Assembly: GCF_900636535.1 (NCBI RefSeq)
Contig: NZ_LR134289.1
Span: forward strand, 2,790,001-2,854,000
Source: Chryseobacterium gleum
Lineage (GTDB): Bacteria > Bacteroidota > Bacteroidia > Flavobacteriales > Weeksellaceae
DNA: 64,000 nt
Direction: 5' to 3'
Part shown: in pieces, positions 9,139 through 17,669 of the stretch
Numbering within the stretch: position 1 is the first letter of the stretch
Layout: every line of letters begins with the position of its first letter
Notes under the pieces: model-generated
Told to the model about the DNA's origin: nothing
Database searches by the model: none
Seen by the model: only the letters and a program-made list of their open reading frames with translations
Program-made: the position numbers and the translations under genes

Positions 9139-9717
9139 ATGCAGGATTTCCTTTTTTATTTAAACCTCGGATGGGAGCATATTATTTCTCTGGATGCTCT
9201 GGATCATCAGCTTTTCGTGCTGGCACTTATTGCTGTTTATTCTTATAGTGACTGGAAAAAAATCCTGATTCTTGTCACCGCATTCACGATCGGGCATTCC
9301 ATTACATTGGCTTTAAGTGTCCTGGATGTGTTCAGAGTTCCTTCAGACTGGGTTGAGTTTTTAATTCCTCTTACTATTGTTCTGACCTCTTTGGATAATA
9401 TTATTATGAAGAATCAGAAACAGACCTTAATGCGGGCCAACTACTATCTCGCTCTCATCTTTGGTCTTGTTCATGGAATGGGATTCGCGAATACGGCAAG
9501 GGTGATGATCGCTAAAAGCCAGAGTATTGCTTTACCTCTGCTTGGGTTCAATATCGGATTGGAGCTTGGGCAAATTGTAATAGTATTTGCAATTTTGATA
9601 ATCCTGTTCATTCTTCTTAATCTTTTCAAGGTGAATAAAAAAGACTGGATTCTGTTTGTCTCTTCCGGGGTATTCGCTTTATCCTTAAAAATGACTTTGG
9701 AAAGGATTCCTTTTTAA
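9139..9717 (+). CDS. HupE/UreJ-family integral membrane protein
   Basis: The protein has 192 residues with about six to seven hydrophobic segments. The family's histidine motifs are present: HIISLDALDHQLF near the N-terminus, GHSITL in the first third, and GLVHGMGFA at about residues 113-121. HupE/UreJ proteins are proposed nickel or cobalt permeases, but the Bacteroidetes branch is not tied to urease or hydrogenase, and neither is encoded here. It is followed 68 nt later by an M1 peptidase on the same strand. Confidence 0.82.
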   Translation: MQDFLFYLNLGWEHIISLDALDHQLFVLALIAVYSYSDWKKILILVTAFTIGHSITLALSVLDVFRVPSDWVEFLIPLTIVLTSLDNIIMKNQKQTLMRANYYLALIFGLVHGMGFANTARVMIAKSQSIALPLLGFNIGLELGQIVIVFAILIILFILLNLFKVNKKDWILFVSSGVFALSLKMTLERIPF

Positions 9718-9753
9718 AAGTTAAATATTTTCATTATTTCAACAGCTTATTGT

Positions 9754-9761
9754 TATCTTTG
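9754..9761 (+). promoter_or_regulatory. -7 element of the M1 peptidase gene
   Basis: TATCTTTG matches TAnnTTTG and is 24 nt before the ATG chosen at 9786. It lies inside any longer reading from 9750, which favours the later start. Confidence 0.45.
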
Positions 9762-9785
9762 ATCATTAATAAATCATTTTCGGTT

Positions 9786-12173
9786 ATGAAACTAAAAGTT
9801 GCCATACTTTCACTTTCTGTATTTGCATATACAGGTTTCACCGCACAAAATATTCAGAATAACCCGGGCAGCAATCACGGTAATAAGTTTGAGCAGCTGG
9901 GAACTATTCTGCCAACGCCCAACATTTACAGGACAGCTTCAGGAGCTCCCGGACATGGATACTGGCAGAACAGAGCAGATTACAACATCAACGCTTATCT
10001 GGATGAGGATAAAAGAAATCTGAAAGGTTCAGAAACAGTGACCTATTACAACAATTCTCCTGACGATCTGGATTATATCTGGCTGCAGCTGGATGAAAAC
10101 GAACATTCAAACATCAGAAATGCAGGCTATGATACATCATCTGTTCTTCGCCCTTCAACGACTGACCAGCAGCTTAAAGTAACAGAGCTTCCTGTGAAGG
10201 ATAACGGTTATGGCGTTACTCTTGAAAAAGTAACGGATGCCTCAGGAACTCCTTTGAAATATACCGTGAATAAAACCATGATGCGTATTGACCTTCCTAA
10301 GGTTTTGAAAAAGGGAGAAAAATTCGTTTTCAAAGTAGACTGGAACTACAATATTTCCAACAGAATGAAGATGGGAGGCCGCGGTGGTTATGAAAACTTC
10401 CCTGAGGACGGCAATGACCTGTACACAATGGCACAATGGTATCCGAGAATGTGTGTATACAGTGATTTCCAGGGATGGCAGAACCATCAGTTTACCGGAA
10501 GAGGTGAATTTGCATTGGTTTTCGGAGACTTTAAAGTTTCAATTAACGTACCTGCTGATCACATTGTTGGCGGAACAGGAGAATGTAAAAATTATGATCA
10601 GGTATTAACTTCTGATCAGCTTTCAAGATACAGAAAAGCTGAAAATGCCTCTGAGCCTGTAGAAATCGTAACGTTGGATGAAGCTAAAAAAGCAGAGAAA
10701 AATCATTCAAAACAAAGAAAAACATGGTTTTTTGAAGCCAAAGATGTTCGTGATTTTGCATGGACTTCTTCCAGAAAGTTTGTGTGGGACGGAATGCGTG
10801 TAACGATTCCTGAAAACAACAATAAGGTTATGGCAATGAGTTTCTATCCGAAAGAATCTTATGGTCTTTACAGAAAGTTTTCCACAAAAGCAGTTGCCCA
10901 CACGATTAAAACCTATTCGGAATTTACCATTCCTTATCCATATCCTGTAGCACAATCCGTAGAAGCTGCCAATGGAATGGAATATCCGATGATCTGTTTC
11001 AATTTCGGAAGAACTGAAAAAGACGGTACTTATTCCGAAGGAACCAAAAACGGAATGATCGGAGTAATCATCCATGAAGTGGGGCACAACTTCTTCCCGA
11101 TGATCATCAATTCTGATGAAAGACAATGGGCATGGATGGATGAAGGCCTGAATACCTTCACAGAATATCTTACAGAAGAAAAATGGGATAATAAATTCCC
11201 TTCCAAAAGAGGACCGGCATGGACTATTGTAGATTACATGAAACTGCCGAAAGACCAGCTGGAGCCTATCATGAGCAACTCTGAAAATATTGTTCAGTAC
11301 GGCCCGAATGCATATTCAAAGCCTGCTACAGGACTTAATATTCTTCGTGAAACCATTATGGGAAGAGAGCTTTTTGATAAAGCATTTAAGACGTATGCCA
11401 AAAGATGGGCTTTCAAGCACCCTGAACCTGCAGATTTATTCCGTACGATGGAAGATGCCAGCGGTGAAGACCTTGACTGGTTCTGGAGAGGTTGGTTCTA
11501 CGGAACAGACCCTGTAGATATTGCCATTGATAAAGTAACGGTAGCAGTTCCTGATCTTGAGACCAATCCAAAGGTTGCTGCTGAAGTAAAATACCAGGTT
11601 GAAAAGCCATTGGTAAACAGCTTTGAAGATCTTTCAAAAATCAGAAACAGAGAAGACAGAAATATTAAATTCTATGTGGATACTGATAAGGATGCTCAGG
11701 ATTTCTATTACAGATATGACAGAGGCCAGGAAAAGGTAGATAATAATAAGGAATACACTACTAAAACAGAAGCAAGTCTTCCTTTGGATGCGAAGGATAA
11801 AGAGAAATTTAAAAATATTACAGGATACCAGATTGATTTTGTCAACAAAGGAGGTTTGGTAATGCCTATTATTCTTGAGTTTACTTTTGAGGACGGTTCC
11901 AAATTATATGATAAATCTGCTGCGCAGATATGGAGACTAAATGAGCAAAAAGTTTCCAAGACGTATTATTTTGATAAAAAAGTAAAATCAATTCAGCTTG
12001 ACCCGATGAGAGAGACTGCTGATATTGATACGAACAATAACTTCTGGAGCAGCGCCGGATCAGGTACTGAAACTTCTAAATTCCAGCTCTTCAAACAAAA
12101 ACAGGACGGAGCACCTGTAAGAGGAAGCTCCAACGGAAAGGTCAATCCGATGCAAGCAGCAGGAAAGAGTTAA
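9786..12173 (+). CDS. Secreted M1-family metallopeptidase
   Basis: The protein has 795 residues from the ATG at 9786, which gives a clean signal peptide (MKLKVAILSLSVFAYTGF, ending TAQ). The gluzincin zinc site is complete: HEVGH at 430-434 with the third ligand E453 in MDEGLN, the HExxH-x18-E spacing of M1. The substrate-recognition motif GAMEN is replaced by GMEYP (in ANGMEYPM), as in several Bacteroidetes M1 proteins. An N-terminal aminopeptidase-N-like beta domain precedes the catalytic domain. It probably trims peptides in the periplasm or at the cell surface. Confidence 0.93.
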   Translation: MKLKVAILSLSVFAYTGFTAQNIQNNPGSNHGNKFEQLGTILPTPNIYRTASGAPGHGYWQNRADYNINAYLDEDKRNLKGSETVTYYNNSPDDLDYIWLQLDENEHSNIRNAGYDTSSVLRPSTTDQQLKVTELPVKDNGYGVTLEKVTDASGTPLKYTVNKTMMRIDLPKVLKKGEKFVFKVDWNYNISNRMKMGGRGGYENFPEDGNDLYTMAQWYPRMCVYSDFQGWQNHQFTGRGEFALVFGDFKVSINVPADHIVGGTGECKNYDQVLTSDQLSRYRKAENASEPVEIVTLDEAKKAEKNHSKQRKTWFFEAKDVRDFAWTSSRKFVWDGMRVTIPENNNKVMAMSFYPKESYGLYRKFSTKAVAHTIKTYSEFTIPYPYPVAQSVEAANGMEYPMICFNFGRTEKDGTYSEGTKNGMIGVIIHEVGHNFFPMIINSDERQWAWMDEGLNTFTEYLTEEKWDNKFPSKRGPAWTIVDYMKLPKDQLEPIMSNSENIVQYGPNAYSKPATGLNILRETIMGRELFDKAFKTYAKRWAFKHPEPADLFRTMEDASGEDLDWFWRGWFYGTDPVDIAIDKVTVAVPDLETNPKVAAEVKYQVEKPLVNSFEDLSKIRNREDRNIKFYVDTDKDAQDFYYRYDRGQEKVDNNKEYTTKTEASLPLDAKDKEKFKNITGYQIDFVNKGGLVMPIILEFTFEDGSKLYDKSAAQIWRLNEQKVSKTYYFDKKVKSIQLDPMRETADIDTNNNFWSSAGSGTETSKFQLFKQKQDGAPVRGSSNGKVNPMQAAGKS

Positions 12174-12229
12174 AAACCAATCTGTTGTAACTTTTAACAG
12201 ATATAGCACTACTTATTATTAAAAAGATC

Positions 12230-12952
12230 ATGAGAACCATTCTTTTCCTTTTAATACTAAGCAGTGCTAATTTTTTTGCCCAAAACCTGCTGAATCCAAA
12301 AAACTCAGGGATTAATCCGAAGCTGATCAAAAATGAGACTTCTGAAGCTGTATGGTATGCAGAAAAAGCAGATACAAAAATAGAAATAGGAACCATTATT
12401 ACAGAAATCAAAAAGCTGAACCAATCGGATCTCCTGATCAGAACAACGGTAAAGATGAAACAGGCTCCGGATGCCAAGTGGACCGATTCTACCCTTGTAA
12501 AAATATCGGACTTCGAGCCCATTTACCATTCTTCTTACAATGTAAACAGAGATATGGTCCTTAGATCCGGGAAAGATAAAGTCACCGGCTATTACCTGGA
12601 TAAAAAATCCCAGAAAAAAGAGATCATTGAAATTCCTGCAACCAATTATTTTGACAGCAGCAGTTATGCAATGCTTATAAGATATCTTCCCTTAAAAGAA
12701 AACTATACTGCAGAAATTTCCATTTTTGACTATAATCCTAAATCTGAGAAAAAAGGAATAATGAAGGCTTACATCCTTGATACTCAAAAAGCAGAATACA
12801 ACGGAAAACCGGTCTGGATGGTAAAAACAAATGATGACATCAGCAACAGAAGTGCTACCACAACTTATTATATTGATACCATAACAAGGAAAATCGAAAA
12901 GCAGGATATGGATATGGCAGGAAGAAGGATGTCTTTGGAAACAATCCGATAA
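12230..12952 (+). CDS. Secreted DUF3108-like protein
   Basis: The protein has 240 residues with a signal peptide (about 1-18, ending FFAQ). The mature part is beta-rich, with alternating polar and hydrophobic strands and a late segment YYIDTITRKIEKQD typical of DUF3108/lipoprotein-carrier-like barrels, where a sugar or lipid conversion step is tracked. The family call is from pattern memory and is moderate. It starts 56 nt after the M1 peptidase and may be co-transcribed. Confidence 0.6.
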   Translation: MRTILFLLILSSANFFAQNLLNPKNSGINPKLIKNETSEAVWYAEKADTKIEIGTIITEIKKLNQSDLLIRTTVKMKQAPDAKWTDSTLVKISDFEPIYHSSYNVNRDMVLRSGKDKVTGYYLDKKSQKKEIIEIPATNYFDSSSYAMLIRYLPLKENYTAEISIFDYNPKSEKKGIMKAYILDTQKAEYNGKPVWMVKTNDDISNRSATTTYYIDTITRKIEKQDMDMAGRRMSLETIR

Positions 12953-13017
12953 AGTATTGAAAGATATCAATATCTTGCTTGCGTCTAAAAAACATAATAC
13001 CCTGACTTAAAAATATT

Positions 13018-13100
13018 TATATTTGATTTATCATCAACACAAAATGTCAAAAGTCCTGATTGACAATAAATGTTCAGGATAAAAAAACAAAATATTACTT
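13018..13100 (+). promoter_or_regulatory. Promoter and structured leader of GG-leader peptide gene 1
   Basis: TATATTTG (13018-13025) is followed by a roughly 75-nt leader. It contains TCCTGA and TCAGGA (7-bp class inverted repeat around 13054-13080). The same promoter and leader precede the second peptide gene. Confidence 0.5.
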
Positions 13101-13238
13101 ATGAAAAATGCCAGATTATTAAGCAGAGATGCTCAAAAAACAATCCATGGCGGACTTGCTTCCAGACTCGTATGCTGCGAACGCGACGAAAACGGAAAAT
13201 GTACTTTATGGATCGGAGCAGGACAAAACTGTCCTTAG
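13101..13238 (+). CDS. GG-leader cysteine-containing small peptide 1
   Basis: A 45-residue peptide: a leader MKNARLLSRDAQKTIHGG, then a 27-residue core with four cysteines (CC, C and a final CP). The double-glycine end of an amphipathic leader is the cleavage signature for peptidase-containing (C39) ABC exporters of bacteriocins and peptide signals. The paralogue 248 nt downstream keeps the leader and the pattern CCE...G-C-LWIG-GQ-CP, so the coding frame is real. No C39 exporter or maturation enzyme is adjacent. Bacteriocin, pheromone or another secreted disulfide peptide are all possible. Confidence 0.75.
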   Translation: MKNARLLSRDAQKTIHGGLASRLVCCERDENGKCTLWIGAGQNCP

Positions 13239-13262
13239 TTCTATCAACTGATAACAATTTTG

Positions 13263-13286
13263 AAAAGCCGGAAGTGTCCGGCTTTT
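13263..13286 (+). terminator. Terminator of GG-leader peptide gene 1
   Basis: AAAAGCCGGA, loop AGTG, TCCGGCTTTT: a perfect 10-bp stem. The sequence before it (GATAACAATTT) is shared with the second unit. Confidence 0.8.
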
Positions 13287-13399
13287 CTATTTATATTCTC
13301 ACTTTCTGGCATTCCGAACAAAAACCATTAACAACTGATAATCAAAATTTTATTATAAAAATGATCAACAAAAATATATCACATTACAAGGAAAAATAG

Positions 13400-13485
13400 T
13401 ATATTTGATTCACTTCTTTTACACCAGTGTCAAAATCCTGATTGACATTAAATGCTCAGGATGTACAAACCAAAATATTTTAACT
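13400..13485 (+). promoter_or_regulatory. Promoter and structured leader of GG-leader peptide gene 2
   Basis: TATATTTG (13400-13407), then a 78-nt leader with ATCCTGA...TCAGGAT as an inverted repeat. It closely matches the leader of peptide gene 1, including GTCAAAA and TGATTGACA. Confidence 0.5.
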
Positions 13486-13620
13486 ATGAAAAATGCCAAA
13501 GTATTAAGCAGAGATGCTCAGAAATCTATCAATGGCGGAGCGGCAGGACGTTTTTGCTGCGAGTACAATTACAAAGGACAATGTATCCTATGGATCGGCC
13601 CCGGCCAGTCTTGTCCGTAA
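13486..13620 (+). CDS. GG-leader cysteine-containing small peptide 2
   Basis: A 44-residue paralogue of the peptide at 13101: leader MKNAKVLSRDAQKSINGG, then a core starting AAGRFCCE and ending LWIGPGQSCP, again with four cysteines. The conserved leader, promoter, 5' hairpin and terminator show a whole-unit duplication. The cores differ mostly between the cysteines, as expected for diversifying secreted peptides. The ATG at 13486 is chosen because it aligns exactly with the start of peptide 1. A longer upstream reading to 13405 crosses the conserved leader and promoter. Confidence 0.75.
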   Translation: MKNAKVLSRDAQKSINGGAAGRFCCEYNYKGQCILWIGPGQSCP

Positions 13621-13642
13621 TGCAGTCATTTGATAACAATTT

Positions 13643-13664
13643 AAAGCCGGAAATTTCCGGCTTT
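13643..13664. terminator. Terminator shared by peptide gene 2 and the LytTR regulator
   Basis: A perfect palindrome AAAGCCGGAAA/TTTCCGGCTTT followed by CTTTTTT. It sits between convergent genes. Confidence 0.85.
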
Positions 13665-13669
13665 CTTTT

Positions 13670-14368
13670 TTAACTTAAATGTGCTTTAATATTCTTTTTA
13701 TAGGTACGCCCCAGCGGAAGCTCTTCACCATTTTTAAGGAAAACATGGCTGGAATTATAAGAACTGATGTGATCTGACAATACAATATAAGATTTATGAA
13801 TTCTGATAAACCCAAAATGCTGAAATTTTTCTTCAAAATTGGACATTCTCTCCAGAATCATATATTTTTTCAGGGGCGTCATCAATACAATGTATTCCCC
13901 GAAACCCTGTATCCAGAGAATATCTTTAAGAAAGACTTTATTCATGACATAATTGGATTTGAACATAATAAAATCTTCCTGCTGCCGGTTATTGGCTGAA
14001 CTTTTAAAATGAACAAAATCCCTTGCTTTATTGACGGCTTTTTTAAAAGTCTCAAAATCCACAGGCTTGATGAGATAATGAACAACATCCAGCTCAAATG
14101 CTTTCACTGCGTATTTAGTTTCCAGCGTAAGGAAAATACACAGCGGCGGATCAGGAAGTTGCTGCAAAAGTTCCACACCATTGATTCCCGGCATATTGAT
14201 ATCGAAAACAACCAGATCTACTTTATTCGCTTTCAGGAAAGCCAGCGCTTCTTCCGGTTTCTGAAATGAAGCCAGCAGCTGAACATCTTCAAGCTGAGCA
14301 CAATATTGTTTTACAAGCTGTAATGCAGGATATTCATCGTCTACATTTACGATAGTCAGATTAGCCAT
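13670..14368 (-). CDS. LytTR-family response regulator
   Basis: The protein has 232 residues. The receiver domain (1-120) has an acidic pocket at D10/D11, phosphoacceptor D56 in VVFDINMPG, and lysine in LIKPVD. The C-terminal LytTR DNA-binding domain (about 130-232) has the typical IRIHKSYIV and LPLGRTYKK segments. Its start overlaps the end of the kinase gene by 8 nt, so the pair is co-translated. Known relatives (YehT/BtsR, YpdB) control carboxylate uptake genes. The divergent cluster from 15626 encodes carboxylate transporters, which makes it the first candidate target. The neighbouring GG-peptide genes are the second. Confidence 0.93.
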   Translation of the reverse strand: MANLTIVNVDDEYPALQLVKQYCAQLEDVQLLASFQKPEEALAFLKANKVDLVVFDINMPGINGVELLQQLPDPPLCIFLTLETKYAVKAFELDVVHYLIKPVDFETFKKAVNKARDFVHFKSSANNRQQEDFIMFKSNYVMNKVFLKDILWIQGFGEYIVLMTPLKKYMILERMSNFEEKFQHFGFIRIHKSYIVLSDHISSYNSSHVFLKNGEELPLGRTYKKNIKAHLS

Positions 14369-15473
14369 TTATAATAATGTTTAAGGCAATTTTATATTGA
14401 TCACTGTATTTCGGTCCGGAGTAAAACTCGTACTGATCTGCATAAAATTTTTCCAATATATGAATAATTGCTTCGTTACCCAACCCGTGATAATCTGATT
14501 CAACCGGATTACTTCTATCCTTCCCTACAGAATTAATAATCTCGAAATACAGCTCAGAGCGCTCAATTTTACAGAACAGTTTTATAAACCCCTGAGAATC
14601 TTCTCCTATTGCAGAATGTTTCAAAGCATTTTCAAATAAAGTAAGAAATACAGCAGAAGGAATTTCAACGATATCAAACTCTTCCTGATCTTCAATATCC
14701 ATTACAATATCCAACTGGTTATTATATTTAAGCTGGTACAAAGCGGCAAGCGCTTTCAGTGAAGAAAATTCCTGGGAAACGGTTACTTTTTCTTTTCCGC
14801 TGTCATAAATAATATACTTGAGAAGCCTGCTCAGCTGTAAAATAGAATCCGAGGTCTTTTCCGAATGGGTAAAACTGTTCGCATATATATTATTAAGAGT
14901 GTTTAGTAAAAAATGGGGATTCAGTTTAGATTTCAGCAAATCAAGATAAAGCTGGTCCTTCTCTTCTCCAAGGCTGATTACATCCTGTTCTATTAAAAAC
15001 TTGTCTTTGGTAATTCCCAGAAAAGACCCCACGAGAATCACAATCCCCTGCGAGATGTATACATTATACAGAAATCCTACATGATAACCCTTTCCGCTGA
15101 AATCCATCTGAAAAACTGCAGGCTCCCACAAAATCCTGAAGAGACTGGACACCAAAAAGCAGATCAAAGCATAAAGAATAAACTCCGGATATTTATTGGA
15201 TAAATAAAACCTGGGAACCAGATAATAGTATACCAGATAATAAATTCCCACATTGAAAATGGTATTCAAAAAAATACTTATCACCAGCTGAGTTGAATCC
15301 AGGAAGTAGTTTTCGGTGAAATAAGTCATCAGAATGAAGATAAAAAGGAAAAAAATATGCTGAAACCTCAGTAAAAATTTCCAACGGTACTTCATGAGGC
15401 TATCCAGAATTTTACCATTAAATAAAATCCTGATAATCAATAATATAAAAATAAAATTAATGATTAAAAACAT
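14361..15473 (-). CDS. LytS/YehU-type sensor histidine kinase
   Basis: The protein has 370 residues with about four to six transmembrane helices in the first 155. The His_kinase (LytS) phosphoacceptor region KLNPHFLLNTLNNI follows with H187. The ATPase N-box shows NALKHS, and a shortened G-box appears near GLGNEAI. No extracellular sensor domain is obvious, so the signal is probably sensed in or near the membrane. It is the upstream gene of the overlapping kinase-regulator operon. Confidence 0.92.
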   Translation of the reverse strand: MFLIINFIFILLIIRILFNGKILDSLMKYRWKFLLRFQHIFFLFIFILMTYFTENYFLDSTQLVISIFLNTIFNVGIYYLVYYYLVPRFYLSNKYPEFILYALICFLVSSLFRILWEPAVFQMDFSGKGYHVGFLYNVYISQGIVILVGSFLGITKDKFLIEQDVISLGEEKDQLYLDLLKSKLNPHFLLNTLNNIYANSFTHSEKTSDSILQLSRLLKYIIYDSGKEKVTVSQEFSSLKALAALYQLKYNNQLDIVMDIEDQEEFDIVEIPSAVFLTLFENALKHSAIGEDSQGFIKLFCKIERSELYFEIINSVGKDRSNPVESDYHGLGNEAIIHILEKFYADQYEFYSGPKYSDQYKIALNIIING

Positions 15474-15529
15474 AGCCCATACCTTATTTTGAAACGCATC
15501 AAATATAAATATCTTTTTGCCTCAAAATG

Positions 15530-15597
15530 CAGTTTGCTGAGAAAAACTGTCATTGATTGAAAAATTCATAAGCCGCTTATGCTAATAAATATATTTG
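15530..15597 (+). promoter_or_regulatory. Divergent control region between kinase and transporter cluster
   Basis: An inverted repeat CAGTTT-N8-AAACTG (15530-15549) and a -7 element TATATTTG (15590-15597), 28 nt before the DUF2490 start. The repeat is a candidate operator for the LytTR regulator. This is inferred from position only. Confidence 0.35.
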
Positions 15598-15625
15598 AGA
15601 AGCTAGAATATTAATCAAATATTAT

Positions 15626-16309
15626 ATGAAGTTTACTATAAAATTAACACTTGTTTTTTTGTTAATAATTATCAACAATTATTGGGTAAAAGGGCAAAGT
15701 ATTGACAACTACAATATGTGGTATCAGTATATCATGAATTCAAAACTTACTGATAAAACCAATTTAACTGCACTTTCCCAATACAGGTCATTTGATCTGG
15801 GCGGAGACGGAAGATTATTCCTTGTGAATGCGTATTTAGAGTACGAAGTAGCTCCCGGTGTAGAACCCGGAGCAGGAGCAATGTTTCTTGTCCTGAATTC
15901 TTATAATTCCAAAAGAGAAAAAGTAACCCGGTATGAAACAAGGCCTTTTCAACAGGTTACCCTGACCGGGCACATTGGCCGAACATTGATTAATCATCGA
16001 TTTCGTGTAGAAGAACGTTTCTTGAACAATCCCGATGAGTTTAAAGTACGGTTAAGGTACCTTCTTTCCATGAGAATACCTTTTGGGAAAACAGGACAAT
16101 ATTATGGTATTTTAAAAAATGAAGTCCGTGTTAATGCCACCAAGGAAAACATCTTCGACAGCAACCGTATTACGGCAGGACTTGGAATAAAAATCAGCAA
16201 AGCCTCTGCACTTGAATTTGCATTTATTAACCAGCTGGGAGACCACAGAACAGACAATTATGCCTACGTCGGCTTCCGAAATTCTTTTGACTGGAGAAAA
16301 AAAGATTAA
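15626..16309 (+). CDS. DUF2490 outer-membrane beta-barrel-like protein
   Basis: The protein has 227 residues with a signal peptide (about 1-23). The mature part shows the DUF2490 pattern: NMWYQYIMNSKLTDK near the start, HRFRVEERF in the middle and a C-terminal aromatic (FDW near the end). Alternating strands fit a small outer-membrane barrel. It begins the cluster with CitMHS, DctA-like and TerC genes, spaced 27 nt from the next gene. A porin-like role for carboxylates is possible but is only context inference. Confidence 0.75.
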   Translation: MKFTIKLTLVFLLIIINNYWVKGQSIDNYNMWYQYIMNSKLTDKTNLTALSQYRSFDLGGDGRLFLVNAYLEYEVAPGVEPGAGAMFLVLNSYNSKREKVTRYETRPFQQVTLTGHIGRTLINHRFRVEERFLNNPDEFKVRLRYLLSMRIPFGKTGQYYGILKNEVRVNATKENIFDSNRITAGLGIKISKASALEFAFINQLGDHRTDNYAYVGFRNSFDWRKKD

Positions 16310-16336
16310 CAATAACACCCACCAATCTATATAACT

Positions 16337-17623
16337 ATGCTTACATTTCTCGGATTTTTAATGATTTTCATCTTCATGATTCTCATCATGAACAAAAAAA
16401 TGACTCCGCTTACAGCATTGGTCATTGTTCCTGTAGCCATTGCCCTCATTGCGGGTTTTGGTCCACAGCTTGGAGATATGATGAAAAATGGTGTCAAAGA
16501 AATTGCATTGACCGGTGTTATGCTGATCTTTGCGATCCTATATTTCAGTTTAATGATAGACACGGGGCTTTTTGAGCCTCTTGTCAACATAATTTTAAAA
16601 GCAGTTGGGGACAATCCCGTTAAGACAACAATAGGAACCGCTGTTCTTACTGCACTCGTTTCATTGGATGGAGATGGCTCATCCACTTACTTAATTGTAG
16701 TAGCCGCCATGCTTCCGCTGTACAAAAAACAAGGTATGAACCCTCTGATTCTTACCTGCATCATTATGCTTGCCGGGCAGATCATGAATATCCTTCCCTG
16801 GGGAGGGCCTACAGCAAGGGTAATGAGCTCTCTGAAGCTGGGACATACCGAAATCTTTGTTCCTATGATTCCTATTATGGCAATAGGCATCCTGTGGGTT
16901 ATATTTGTTGCCTATATTTTGGGCAGAAGGGAAAAAATAAGAATTGCAAAACATGGCAAATTTACACGCTACAACAGCAATGATATTATTGGGGAAGCAG
17001 ATCCTGCACTCCGCCGCCCGAAACTGATCCTGATCAATCTGGCCCTTACCGTTACCCTTTTAGTGGTGATGATCCTGGATATTGTTCCATTGGGAATTGC
17101 CTTTATGATTGCTTTCTGTATTGCTTCTATCATCAATTATCCGAAATTGAAAGACCAGCAGAAAATAATTTCCAAACATGCAGGAAATGCATTGTCTGTA
17201 GCGGGAATGATTTTCGGAGCCGGAATTTTCACAGGAATCCTTAACGGATCAGGTATTATGCAGGCGATGGGAAACAGTATGATAGAAATAGTTCCCAAAA
17301 GCTGGGGAGGTTATATGAATGTCATAACCGCCTTATTCAGTATTCCGTTTACTTTTTTCCTGTCCAATGATGCTTATTATTTCGGGATACTGCCTATCAT
17401 TGTTGCTACCGGACATGAATTGGGAATTGCGCCTGAAATATTGGGAAGAGCCAGTCTTATCGGGCAAGGTTCACATCTTCTCAGTCCGCTGGTTCCGTCT
17501 ACCTATCTGCTGGTATCACTGGCAGGTGTGGAGTTTTCAGATCACTTAAAATATACATTGAAATGGGCCCTGGGCTCCTCCATCATCATGTTGGTGAGTG
17601 CATTGATTCTTGGTATTATATAA
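16337..17623 (+). CDS. CitMHS-family citrate transporter
   Basis: The protein has 428 residues and about 12 hydrophobic segments. It fits the CitMHS family (proton symport of citrate complexed with divalent metal), with the family's segment GDGSSTYLI, NILPWGGPTAR and a late FFLSNDAYYFGILP. The gene follows DUF2490 by 27 nt and precedes the DctA-like gene by 46 nt. The presence of citrate and C4-dicarboxylate type transporters together points to TCA-acid uptake. Metal preference (Mg or Ca type) cannot be told. Confidence 0.9.
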   Translation: MLTFLGFLMIFIFMILIMNKKMTPLTALVIVPVAIALIAGFGPQLGDMMKNGVKEIALTGVMLIFAILYFSLMIDTGLFEPLVNIILKAVGDNPVKTTIGTAVLTALVSLDGDGSSTYLIVVAAMLPLYKKQGMNPLILTCIIMLAGQIMNILPWGGPTARVMSSLKLGHTEIFVPMIPIMAIGILWVIFVAYILGRREKIRIAKHGKFTRYNSNDIIGEADPALRRPKLILINLALTVTLLVVMILDIVPLGIAFMIAFCIASIINYPKLKDQQKIISKHAGNALSVAGMIFGAGIFTGILNGSGIMQAMGNSMIEIVPKSWGGYMNVITALFSIPFTFFLSNDAYYFGILPIIVATGHELGIAPEILGRASLIGQGSHLLSPLVPSTYLLVSLAGVEFSDHLKYTLKWALGSSIIMLVSALILGII

Positions 17624-17669
17624 GGTTATAACTTTAAATTTCGTAATCTTATCCTATAAAAAGTGAGTG

